A stretch of 21,832 nt of DNA, taken from the NCBI GenBank assembly GCA_946478635.1, contig CAMLCX010000019.1:1-21832 (forward strand), read 5' to 3'. This stretch comes from an uncultured Pseudomonadota bacterium. Its GTDB lineage: Bacteria; Desulfobacterota_B; Binatia; UBA9968. Shown here piece after piece: positions 13,697-21,639 of this stretch (positions within the stretch are counted from its first letter, which is position 1; each line of letters begins with the position of its first letter). Under the pieces are notes generated by a model. That model had not been told where the DNA came from. It made no database searches and saw only the letters and a program-made list of their open reading frames with translations. Made by a program: the position numbers and the translations under genes.

Positions 13697-15439
13697 CTAT
13701 TCTCTGACTCCCACTTGTCCACCCAAGGCGCGGGCGAACAACGCCGCGCCCACCACCAGGCCGACGATGATCACGGCGACCACCGTAGCTTTCTCGAATT
13801 CCGCGCCGGCGGCGAAGTCCAACATTAAGAGCGAAAGGGTGCGCGATTTCCCTGATCCCAACAGCACCACGGTGCTGATGTCGCGGGCGGCGGAGATAAA
13901 ACCAACCAGTCCGACGGTTATCAATGCCGGCATGGCCAATGGCAGGATCACCCGCCGGAAAGTATGAAACCAAGTGCCGCCGCAAACTTTGGATGCTTCC
14001 TCGAGATCGGTACCAAGTTGAATCAAGACGCTTTTGATCATCTGCGTGCCGAACGGCATGCTCTTGATCACCATGGCGATCATCAATAAGTAAATGGTCC
14101 CGTAGATCGGCAGGAAAATTTTGGTCTGGAGAAACGTCCACAGGAGCGCGACTCCAAGAAGAATTCCCGGGATAGACCACGGCAACCAGGAGAGAAAATC
14201 GAGAAGCCACCGGCCGACGTAGCGGGTCTTGACGATCATGTAAGCGATCAAGGCGTAAAACAAAACGCCGATCACGCCCGAACCGATGCCGATCGCCAGG
14301 GTGTTCCACAAAGAACGGAGTAGCACGGGATCGCCGAGGGTCGCGCGCCAATTGTCAAGCGTCCACGGATCGGCAATGTTAAAAAACCCAAAGAGCTTCA
14401 TGAAGGTGCCGATCAGCAACAATAAGGTCGGCACGATCGTTACCACTAGGGCGAACGCCAGGACCAAAGCAAACGCCGGGTAGCGCCAACGGCCGAGCGG
14501 CGTCGAACGAATGCTGAAACCGCGACCGGTGACCGTCTCGTAGCTGCGCTGGCCGATGTAGCGCCGCTGCAAAGCCACCATCCACAGCAGCAAGCAGAGA
14601 AAAACCGTGCTGAGCGCCATCGCGGGCGCGAATTGCGGCGGTTCCCAGGTGACCAGCTCGTGAATCTTGGTGGAGTACACCTGCAATCCGATGGGCGTCC
14701 CGAGCAACAACTCGATCTCGAAAGCTTCTAAGGAACGAATGAGGCCGAGAATGGTGGTGACCAGAATCGCCGGCATCATCACCGGAATGACGATGTGAAA
14801 GAACGTATGCCAGCCACTAGCGCCGGAAATCTTCGAAGCTTCTTCGAACGCGGCGTCGAGGTTGCGAAAGGCCGGGGCGAGAAGCATCACCTTGACGCTC
14901 ACGCTGCCGCCCATGTGCGCCCAAACAATGCCCCAAAAAGAATAGATGTTGAACAACGGTTGGCTCAAGCCGAGATTCATCAAACCTTGGTTCAAGAGCC
15001 CGTACTTGGGATCGAGGAACAAAATCCAGCCCATGGTTTCCGGCAAGGCCGGAAGAAAGAACGACAGCCAGAAAAAAAACTCCAAGGTCCCCTTCATCGG
15101 GATGTCGGTGCGGGCGATCAGCCAGGCGAAAAACGCACCGATGACGAGAGCGATGGACTGCCGGGTGATAGCGAGAGAAAACGTATTGGTCATCGCCTTG
15201 ACGATCCCGGGAGTTGTGAACGCCTTGACCCACCCCTCCATGCCCCAGACGATGGGCTGGCCGGGGCGCGCGGTTTGGAAGCTGTTCAGGATCATCAAAA
15301 ACAATGGCGTCAACACCAGAAAGCCGACCACGAGCAGCAGCGCGATCATCGGCAGCGACGGCATCGAAAACGCCCGCCAGAAAAAAAACGACGAGCGGTC
15401 GAATGCCACTTGCTGGATCGTGTGTGATTTTTCGCTCAT
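13697..15439 (-). CDS. ABC transporter permease, fused double-domain (iron/thiamine/2-aminoethylphosphonate type)
   Basis: The 580-residue inner-membrane protein contains two complete BPD-transporter permease domains in one chain, as in the FbpB/ThiP group. About 12 transmembrane helices are visible. Each half ends in an EAA loop that docks the ATPase: EEASKISGASGWHTFFHIVIP (199-219) and EEASKVCGGTWFHTFRRVILP (480-500). This architecture normally works as a single polypeptide with an ATPase dimer. It would import whatever the upstream solute-binding proteins capture. No ATP-binding gene is in the window. The ATG at 15439 has no obvious ribosome-binding site. It lies 57 bp after the second bicupin gene and 63 bp before the next cupin gene. 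Confidence 0.93.
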   Translation of the reverse strand: MSEKSHTIQQVAFDRSSFFFWRAFSMPSLPMIALLLVVGFLVLTPLFLMILNSFQTARPGQPIVWGMEGWVKAFTTPGIVKAMTNTFSLAITRQSIALVIGAFFAWLIARTDIPMKGTLEFFFWLSFFLPALPETMGWILFLDPKYGLLNQGLMNLGLSQPLFNIYSFWGIVWAHMGGSVSVKVMLLAPAFRNLDAAFEEASKISGASGWHTFFHIVIPVMMPAILVTTILGLIRSLEAFEIELLLGTPIGLQVYSTKIHELVTWEPPQFAPAMALSTVFLCLLLWMVALQRRYIGQRSYETVTGRGFSIRSTPLGRWRYPAFALVLAFALVVTIVPTLLLLIGTFMKLFGFFNIADPWTLDNWRATLGDPVLLRSLWNTLAIGIGSGVIGVLFYALIAYMIVKTRYVGRWLLDFLSWLPWSIPGILLGVALLWTFLQTKIFLPIYGTIYLLMIAMVIKSMPFGTQMIKSVLIQLGTDLEEASKVCGGTWFHTFRRVILPLAMPALITVGLVGFISAARDISTVVLLGSGKSRTLSLLMLDFAAGAEFEKATVVAVIIVGLVVGAALFARALGGQVGVRE

Positions 15440-15496
15440 GAAGCAGCCCGCGTCTTCGGGTCGGTGATATGCTTATATGGAACGGTTGAAATATCG

Positions 15497-16642
15497 TCAA
15501 TCGTCGTTTGCGGCGGCGGCGTAGTCCATGTTCGGCGCAATGCCCTTGCTCGCCAATTCGTTCTCGTAAGTCTGGCGAATCGCCGGATCTTCGTCGTCGT
15601 ATTCGATCAGCGTGCCACCCTTTTTGACCGAGGTATACACCCCGGCGCGAATCGCCGCCACGCGAATGCCCAGCGGAAACTTCTGGCTACCGCAGCGCAG
15701 CGCCAGCTGCAACGCCGGCTCTTTGCCGGTATTGAAATGCTGATGAAACCAATTTGTCGGCGGGCTGAAAACGCTTCCCGGTATCCAGTCCACACGCACG
15801 ACTTCATCGCCAAAACCATTTTCGTACGGCCGCGTGCCCAAATGATTCGGCCACATAAGCGAATAACCTTCTGACCGCAAAATGACCAAAACGGCGCCGC
15901 CGCCGTGGAAATGCGCTTTGTGGTAACGGCCCACCGGCCACTCCGCCAGATGACCGATCAGCGTGTTGTTCGAGATCTCGAATTGGGTGATGTTTACCCC
16001 GGCGCCCTTTTGTTCTTGCGCGTCGATGACGGCCTGGCGCGCATCCGGGATGAAATTGGTTTCCCATATCCACTGGCGATTGTTGGAAGCCAGATAGCGT
16101 TCGTTGCGCGGTTCGAAATATCCTTGCTCGCCGTCGTAGCGCTCGGTGAATGAAAAATCGCTGTTAAAAACGAAGCGCTCGCTGTGGTAATGATCGAGCG
16201 CCATCGGCGCCGTGGTCACCGCCAGATAAAGCGCCGGCTCCTGCGAGTAATTGATCAGGCGATGCAGCGTGTTCATGGGCGGCGAGAATAGGCTGCCGGA
16301 ACGCCATTGGAAATTCTGCGGCACGCGATCGCGCTGCTGGATTTCCGCCACCCCTTCGCCTTGCAATATATAAATCACTTTTTCATAGAGGTGCCGCTCC
16401 GGCTGCGTCGTCGCGCCCGGCGTGATTTTGCCGACGTAGATTCCGGTGATGCCTTCCAACCCGCGCAATTGCAGGTACGCCCCTTCGCCGCCGATGCGGC
16501 TCCACGGTTTGAGCGCGAGATTCCGCACATCGGTAACGCCAAAGCCCTCGATGATGGGAATCCCTTCTTTTTCCATCCAACGTTCGTAATAAGTTTTTGA
16601 CCGCGGCCGCGCCGCGCCGATCTTGACGACTTTAGAATCCAT
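15497..16642 (-). CDS. Bicupin protein (cupin copy 2), translationally coupled to UbiD
   Basis: The 381-residue protein is a paralogue of the 12554-13633 cupin. Domain 1 has PERHLYEKVIYILQGEG with His84 and Glu87, and NTLHRLINYS with His127. Domain 2 has KAHFHGGGAVLVILRSEGYSLMW (242-264) with His244 and His246, but Val251 where the motif Glu is expected, and WFHQHF (298-303). The tail GGTLIEYDDEDPAIR is conserved with the other cupins. The ATG at 16642 lies inside the last codons of ubiD, overlapping by 11 bases, and is preceded by AAGGTGG, so translation is probably coupled. An upstream start (16681) would add 13 residues. A close functional tie to the UbiD enzyme is inferred; the reaction is unknown. 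Confidence 0.85.
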   Translation of the reverse strand: MDSKVVKIGAARPRSKTYYERWMEKEGIPIIEGFGVTDVRNLALKPWSRIGGEGAYLQLRGLEGITGIYVGKITPGATTQPERHLYEKVIYILQGEGVAEIQQRDRVPQNFQWRSGSLFSPPMNTLHRLINYSQEPALYLAVTTAPMALDHYHSERFVFNSDFSFTERYDGEQGYFEPRNERYLASNNRQWIWETNFIPDARQAVIDAQEQKGAGVNITQFEISNNTLIGHLAEWPVGRYHKAHFHGGGAVLVILRSEGYSLMWPNHLGTRPYENGFGDEVVRVDWIPGSVFSPPTNWFHQHFNTGKEPALQLALRCGSQKFPLGIRVAAIRAGVYTSVKKGGTLIEYDDEDPAIRQTYENELASKGIAPNMDYAAAANDD

Positions 16643-18101
16643 ACTCGATCCACCTTTTTTTGAGCTTTTCGGCCATTTCATTGGAGATCGCCGTGCCGAC
16701 TGCCGGATAACGATTGCCGCCGTATTGCTCCTGCGGCTGCAATTGCCAGTTGATCGTGGCGTCGATCAATACCCGGGTCCATGCGCCGTGGCCGTATTTC
16801 ACAGAGTTGCGTTCTTCCAGAGGCACACTCGGATCGAGCATCGATCCGCTCGTGCCCGCAAAGTATGAAATATCGCCAAGACCGGCGTTAACCCGGTAAC
16901 ACAGCGCCCATTCGATCGCCTCCCAATCGTGAATATCGATGTCGTCGTCGACGACAATCACATGCTTCGCCGCATAATTCCCCAAGTGGCATCCCCACAG
17001 CGCGTTGGCAACTTGCTGCGCATGACCGCGGTGCGATTTACGAATCTGCACCCGCATGGTCTCGGGCCATTTGCCGCGCCACACTCCCGTGACATTCGGC
17101 ACGCCCGCCTGCTCGAGGTAGTGCCACGCCATCGCCGAGAAGGTCGCGGGCGTCCACGTCGTGCCCTCGTTGGTTCGACCCGGGCTCGCTCCCGTAAGGC
17201 AGCCGTGAAAGATCGGATCGTTTCGATGCGTAATGCACTCGACGCGAAGCGTATGCTTCGGCGACTTGCTGCCGCCGTAATAGCCGGGATACTCACTGAA
17301 GGGCCCTTCCAAGGTAAACGTGCTCGGATCCGCCGAGATAAAGCCTTCGAGCACGATCTCGGCACTGGACGGCACCATGAGATCGCTGAGCTCGCAACGG
17401 ACCAATTCCACCGGCGCGCCGCGCAGCGAGCCGGCCATTTCATATTCGGGGTAATTGACTGGCGTAGACGCGGCCACAAAAAGCGTCTGATCCCAGCCGA
17501 TCACAACCGCAACCGGCATTTCCTGGCCGCGGTTTTTGTATTTGCTGAAATGTTTGCCCCAGCCCTGGGTCATGGCCAACAGGACGCCAACCGTATTCTT
17601 TCCGGTGATCATGCCGCGGTAGGTGCCGCCGTTGAGGATCCCGGTATCCGGATCGCGTGTCACCACGGTTGCCGACGTCATGATGTAACGCCCGCCGTCG
17701 AGCGGATTCCACTTCGGCACCGGCAATTGAAGCAGATCGATATCGCCGGCGGTAATCTTATTTTCTTTGACCGGACCTTGAGCGACCGTTATCGGTTTTA
17801 CCGGCCGGGAAAAACGCTCTTTGAAAATCGGCACCATGTCGCGATACGACGTCGATTCGGGCACGCCGATAAAGCGGCAAACCCGCTCCCGCGTGCCGGT
17901 GCCGTTGGTGAACAGGCGATGGCAAAAGCTGTGTTGGTGATCGGTGATATTTTCAAACAACAAGGCTGGACCCGATTGACTGGAAATCTCCCGCGTGATT
18001 GCGCCGATCTCTTCGTCCCATGCGACCTGCGCGCCGATGCGCTTGAGTTCCTTTCGCTCCTCAAGATCGTCAATCCATTCACGCAGATCATTAAATGCCA
18101 C
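16632..18101 (-). CDS. UbiD-family (prenylated-FMN-dependent) decarboxylase, second copy
   Basis: The 489-residue protein carries the family motifs GGTYRGMITGKNT (158-170) with Arg162, EYEMAGSLRGAPVELVRCEL (219-238), EGPFSEYPGYY (265-275) with Glu265 and Glu270, and THRNDPIFHG. It starts with GTG at 18101, preceded by GGAGGATGA. MAFNDLREWIDD matches the start of the other UbiD (9138-10586), but the two are clearly diverged in sequence, so they probably use different substrates. The enzyme needs prenyl-FMN from UbiX, absent here. It sits between three solute-binding protein genes upstream and a bicupin downstream, so it is probably the intracellular decarboxylase for an imported acid. Carboxylation in the reverse direction cannot be ruled out. 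Confidence 0.93.
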   Translation of the reverse strand: MAFNDLREWIDDLEERKELKRIGAQVAWDEEIGAITREISSQSGPALLFENITDHQHSFCHRLFTNGTGTRERVCRFIGVPESTSYRDMVPIFKERFSRPVKPITVAQGPVKENKITAGDIDLLQLPVPKWNPLDGGRYIMTSATVVTRDPDTGILNGGTYRGMITGKNTVGVLLAMTQGWGKHFSKYKNRGQEMPVAVVIGWDQTLFVAASTPVNYPEYEMAGSLRGAPVELVRCELSDLMVPSSAEIVLEGFISADPSTFTLEGPFSEYPGYYGGSKSPKHTLRVECITHRNDPIFHGCLTGASPGRTNEGTTWTPATFSAMAWHYLEQAGVPNVTGVWRGKWPETMRVQIRKSHRGHAQQVANALWGCHLGNYAAKHVIVVDDDIDIHDWEAIEWALCYRVNAGLGDISYFAGTSGSMLDPSVPLEERNSVKYGHGAWTRVLIDATINWQLQPQEQYGGNRYPAVGTAISNEMAEKLKKRWIEYGF

Positions 18102-18192
18102 GATCTATCATCCTCCATGGACAAAACAGCGCCCGACTGAACCGCATCCCGTCGACCGCGGCAATGCAGCGCAAATTGGAGTTCTAAATCCA

Positions 18193-18224
18193 ATACTCCA
18201 GCACTCCATTACTCCAACACTCCA
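18193..18224. repeat. Short tandem repeat, four 8-bp units (NNACTCCA)
   Basis: Four contiguous units atACTCCA, gcACTCCA, ttACTCCA and acACTCCA lie in the 141-bp gap between SBP1 and ubiD. An ATTGGA (18175-18180) / TCCAAT (18189-18194) pair just precedes them. The rest of the gap has no clear promoter. The repeat could separate the binding-protein cluster from the ubiD transcript or be a neutral slippage tract. Confidence 0.65.
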
Positions 18225-18242
18225 ATTAAGCGTTCTCACTCC

Positions 18243-19364
18243 CTACGACCCCAGAAGCTTGCGCGCCACCGCGGCGCCGGGTTCGCGAATTTTGTAAACT
18301 TTTTCTTCGGACTGATTTTCCATTTTGTAGAACTGTTCGAGTGTCAAACCGTCCTTAGCCGCGATCACGCCGTACTCCTTCAGCCATTTGGTATCGATAT
18401 CCAAACGACGCGTGCCGACCCCCATACCGCGGGCGAATATTTCTTGACCGTCTCGTCCCAGGAGCCAATTGACGAAAACTCTCGTGGCGTTGGGATGAGG
18501 TTGATTCTTCAAGATAACCACATGTCCATAACCGCCGCTGGCGTAGAGCCCCTCTTTGGGCACGGACAGCGGCACCACCGGCAGGTTGGCTTTGATGAAC
18601 GGCTGAAATTCCGAGTAGCCGATTCCCGACGTGACCGCGATCTTACCCCTCGCCAAATTTTCTGCGAGCAGGCGCAGATCGCGGGTAACGAACAGTTTTT
18701 GCGCGACCAGTTTTTTTAGATACTCTTCGCCCTTGATGTAATTCATGTAGGACCACATGGACGAGCCGGAGCCCGGCGTGCGCGGATCGCTGATACCGAT
18801 CCGGCCTTGCAGCCTGGGATTCAACAAATCATCGAAGGACTTGAACTCTGACGGCTTATATTCGTTCGGATTGCTCCACAGGCTCACCGTCTGGTAGGCA
18901 ACGAAGTTATAGATGTAACGCTTGGCATTATCGACCCAGATATGCCCGCCCCACCACTGCTTGGGATCTTTTACTTCCGGTAGAATGAAGTAGGGCTCCA
19001 CCGGATCAAGAATGTTCTCCGGCAGCATGGCGCTCACGACGGACTCCGTGCCGCCAATGTGCAAGTCGAAATACTGCACGCCGCTCTTGGCTTCGCTGAC
19101 GATTCTCTGCACGACCGCGCCGCCGCGCGCCGGAACGAACTCGACGCCGATGCCGTAGCGCCGGGTAAAAGCGATCTCCATTCCCTTGCGCAGCTCGGGG
19201 CTTGGTGGAATCGAAGCGACCACCTTGCCTTCTTTCTTGGCCGCCTCGACGATCTTGTCCCAATCGACGGGTTTGGACTGTGCCAGCGCAAAACTTGCAC
19301 TGAGAGTTGCCCCGGCAACAAATAGCAAGCTCGCTACACGCCCTATAGAACTTATGCGACCCAT
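18243..19364 (-). CDS. ABC transporter extracellular solute-binding protein (SBP1)
   Basis: The 373-residue protein begins with a signal peptide (VASLLFVAGATLSASFALAQ; likely cut after ALA) and is secreted to the periplasm. The body has the layout of COG1840/AfuA-type binding proteins: WDKIVEAAKKEGKVVASIPPSPELRKG, YFDLHIGGTESVV, DPKQWWGGHIWVDNAKRYIY, and HPNATRVFVNWLLGRDGQEIF near the C-terminus. A GGAGG ribosome-binding site precedes the ATG. It is the last of three tandem paralogues (18243-21639); the SBP2 gene ends 18 bp upstream. Such proteins bind iron, thiamine, phosphonates or organic acids; the ligand is not predictable here. It probably delivers the ligand to the fused permease at 13697-15439. 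Confidence 0.9.
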   Translation of the reverse strand: MGRISSIGRVASLLFVAGATLSASFALAQSKPVDWDKIVEAAKKEGKVVASIPPSPELRKGMEIAFTRRYGIGVEFVPARGGAVVQRIVSEAKSGVQYFDLHIGGTESVVSAMLPENILDPVEPYFILPEVKDPKQWWGGHIWVDNAKRYIYNFVAYQTVSLWSNPNEYKPSEFKSFDDLLNPRLQGRIGISDPRTPGSGSSMWSYMNYIKGEEYLKKLVAQKLFVTRDLRLLAENLARGKIAVTSGIGYSEFQPFIKANLPVVPLSVPKEGLYASGGYGHVVILKNQPHPNATRVFVNWLLGRDGQEIFARGMGVGTRRLDIDTKWLKEYGVIAAKDGLTLEQFYKMENQSEEKVYKIREPGAAVARKLLGS

Positions 19365-19382
19365 TACCCGGAACCTCCGCGT

Positions 19383-20501
19383 TTATCTGAAGAGCTTCTC
19401 GGCTAATTGCATCGCCGGCTTGCGATACTTAAACACAACTTCCTCGGAACCATTTTCCAGCTCATCGAATTTTTCCGGCGTCAGAAATTCCTTGGCTGAA
19501 GGATGGCCAAAATCCTTTGTCCACTTGGTATCGACGTCAAAACGGCGCGTCGGTTGTCCCAAAGCCTTCGTGACCGCGGCCTGTCCTTCTTTGGACAGCA
19601 ACCAGTTGACGAAGACTTTCGCCGCATTGGGATGAGGCGGGTTCTTGAGCACTGCTAGGTTGCCGCTGCCCGTCCCGGCATAATAGCCCTCTTTGATGTT
19701 GGAAATCGGTTTCACCGGCAGGCCGGCTTTGATGAAGGGCAGATAGGTGTAGTAGGAGACGCCGATGGAAATGGCCGACTTGCCGCGCGCTACTTGCTCG
19801 CCGAGCTGGCGCAGATTGCGGCCAACCATCATCTCCTGGGCGGCCAGCTTGGCTAGAAACGATTCCCCTTTGATGCGCAGCAGGAAAGCCCAGTTCGATT
19901 CCCCCGATCCCGGCGAGCGCGGGTCGAGAATGACGATCTTGCCCTTCCACTTGGGATCCAGAAGGCTGTCCCAGGAATTGATCTCCTCGGGCCTGACCAG
20001 GGTGGTGTTATACCAGATGGTCTCGGTCATATAGGCGGTAAAGCTGTAAACGAACCGCTTGGCGCTGTCCGCCCAGAGATGACCGCCCCACCAATGTTTC
20101 GGGTCTCTAACCTCCGGAAGAACCATCGACGGCATGATCGGATCCAAAAAATTCTGCGCCAGCAGGCCGGTGATGATCGAAGTCGTGCCGCCGATGTGGA
20201 GATCGATGGAGCGCACACCCGCGTTTTGCTCTTCGGCGATTTTGTTGATGTTGCTCGCGCCGCGCGCGACGTTGAGCTCGAGCTCGATGCCCGGATAGGC
20301 TTTTTGAAAGCCGGTGTCGAACTCCTTTCGTAATTCCGCGCTGGTCGGAATGGATACGACAACCCTACCCTCTTTCTTCGCCGCCTCGACGACTTTGTCC
20401 CATTCCGAGTTCTTGGCCGGTCCGGACTGTGCTCCAACGATAACTGGAAAAATAGAGGAGCAAATTAGCAAGAGCGCTAGCACGGCAACCGTTCGGTTCA
20501 T
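19383..20501 (-). CDS. ABC transporter extracellular solute-binding protein (SBP2)
   Basis: The 372-residue paralogue of SBP1 has a signal peptide (VAVLALLLICSSIFPVIVGAQ). It shares the blocks WDKVVEAAKKEGRVVVSIPTSAELRK, SIDLHIGGTTSII, RDPKHWWGGHLWADSAKRFVYS and HPNAAKVFVNWLLSKEGQA. A strong GGAGGG ribosome-binding site precedes the ATG. The spacing is 13 bp from SBP3 and 18 bp to SBP1, so the three are almost certainly one transcript. SBP2 looks the most diverged: it has NVARGASNINKI where the others have ARGGAVVQRI and GRASAVVRKM. This suggests a different ligand, but ligand residues are not known. Confidence 0.9.
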   Translation of the reverse strand: MNRTVAVLALLLICSSIFPVIVGAQSGPAKNSEWDKVVEAAKKEGRVVVSIPTSAELRKEFDTGFQKAYPGIELELNVARGASNINKIAEEQNAGVRSIDLHIGGTTSIITGLLAQNFLDPIMPSMVLPEVRDPKHWWGGHLWADSAKRFVYSFTAYMTETIWYNTTLVRPEEINSWDSLLDPKWKGKIVILDPRSPGSGESNWAFLLRIKGESFLAKLAAQEMMVGRNLRQLGEQVARGKSAISIGVSYYTYLPFIKAGLPVKPISNIKEGYYAGTGSGNLAVLKNPPHPNAAKVFVNWLLSKEGQAAVTKALGQPTRRFDVDTKWTKDFGHPSAKEFLTPEKFDELENGSEEVVFKYRKPAMQLAEKLFR

Positions 20502-20514
20502 GTCAGGGACCCTC

Positions 20515-21639
20515 CTAACCGAGAAGTTTCCTGGCCAGAGCGGCCGCCGGCTCGCGCAGGCGATTGATCTTGTCTTCGGATTGGTTTTCCAGTTTGTGAT
20601 ATTGGTCCATGGTGAGGGAATCTTTAGCCGCGGTCACCCCAAATTCGCGCAGCCACTTGACGTCGACATCCAGGCGCCGCGTAGCCTGGTGCATTGCCCG
20701 GGAGTAAACCTCCTGACCCTCTCGGCTCAAAAACCAATTGACGAAAACCTTTGTCGAATTCGGATGGGGCACGTTTTTCAAAACGATCAGATGACCGCTT
20801 CCGCCGGCCACGTAGACGCCTTCTTTAGGCGCCCGCAGCGGCGCCACCGGCAAGCCAGCCTTGATGAACGGCGCATAAGAGTAGTAGGTCAAGCCGATTA
20901 CTAGCGCGATTTTTCCCTTGGCGAGAATTTCGGCCAACACGCGTTGATCGCGGCTGAGCGCCAATTTCTGGCCAACCAATTTTTTCAAGTATTCTTCGCC
21001 CTTGATTTCCCTGAGGTAGGACCACGTGGATGCGCCGGATCCCCCCGCACGCGGATCGAGCATGCCGATCCTGCCCATGAGACGCTCATCCAACAAATCG
21101 TCAAAGGAGCGGACCTGATCGGCTTTCATCATCTGCGTGTTGATCCAGATATTTTCTGTCTGAAAAGCCTGAGTCGAATAGATAAACTTTTTGGCGTTAT
21201 CGACCCAGATATGACCGCCCCACCACTGCTTCGGATCTCTCGCCTCAGGCAGCAACATCAGCGGTTCGATGGGCTCTAAGATGCCCTCAGGCAACATACC
21301 GGTGACCAGGGACTCGCTGCCGCCCATGTGCAAATCGACGTAACGAACGCCGGCCTTGCTCTCGTCGACCATCTTGCGCACGACTGCTGAGGCCCGGCCG
21401 ACCAGTGGTTCGACGTCGACGCCATAGCGTTTTTCAAAAGATCTCTCGATCGCGGCGCGCAGTTCGGTACTTGCCGGAATCGAGATCACGACCTTGCCCT
21501 CTTTCTTGGCGAGCTCGACTGTCTTTTCCCATTCGCCCGGTTTTGCGCTTTGCGCGCTAGCGGTGCAAGGCGCAAGCCCAATTGCCGCGATAAGCACAAT
21601 CATGCACCGCTTGAAGGAGCCGATCATTTTTTCTCTCAT
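20515..21639 (-). CDS. ABC transporter extracellular solute-binding protein (SBP3)
   Basis: The 374-residue protein has a signal peptide, CMIVLIAAIGLAPCTASAQ; the LAPC sequence is not a proper lipobox, so cleavage after ASA is more likely. It shares WEKTVELAKKEGKVVISIPASTELR, YVDLHMGGSESLV, DPKQWWGGHIWVDNAKKFIYS and HPNSTKVFVNWFLSREGQE with SBP1. The ATG at 21639 overlaps the stop of the upstream partial cupin (ATGA), which indicates translational coupling. An internal ATG at 21627, after an AGAG tract, is an alternative start. It is the first of the three tandem solute-binding genes and reads toward SBP2. Confidence 0.9.
   Translation of the reverse strand: MREKMIGSFKRCMIVLIAAIGLAPCTASAQSAKPGEWEKTVELAKKEGKVVISIPASTELRAAIERSFEKRYGVDVEPLVGRASAVVRKMVDESKAGVRYVDLHMGGSESLVTGMLPEGILEPIEPLMLLPEARDPKQWWGGHIWVDNAKKFIYSTQAFQTENIWINTQMMKADQVRSFDDLLDERLMGRIGMLDPRAGGSGASTWSYLREIKGEEYLKKLVGQKLALSRDQRVLAEILAKGKIALVIGLTYYSYAPFIKAGLPVAPLRAPKEGVYVAGGSGHLIVLKNVPHPNSTKVFVNWFLSREGQEVYSRAMHQATRRLDVDVKWLREFGVTAAKDSLTMDQYHKLENQSEDKINRLREPAAALARKLLG

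Noticed and set aside
16929..18140. Plus-strand open frame of 403 codons
   Set aside because: It lies opposite the second UbiD gene, which has full family motifs; the plus frame is rich in Arg and His and has no recognisable domain. It is an antisense shadow.
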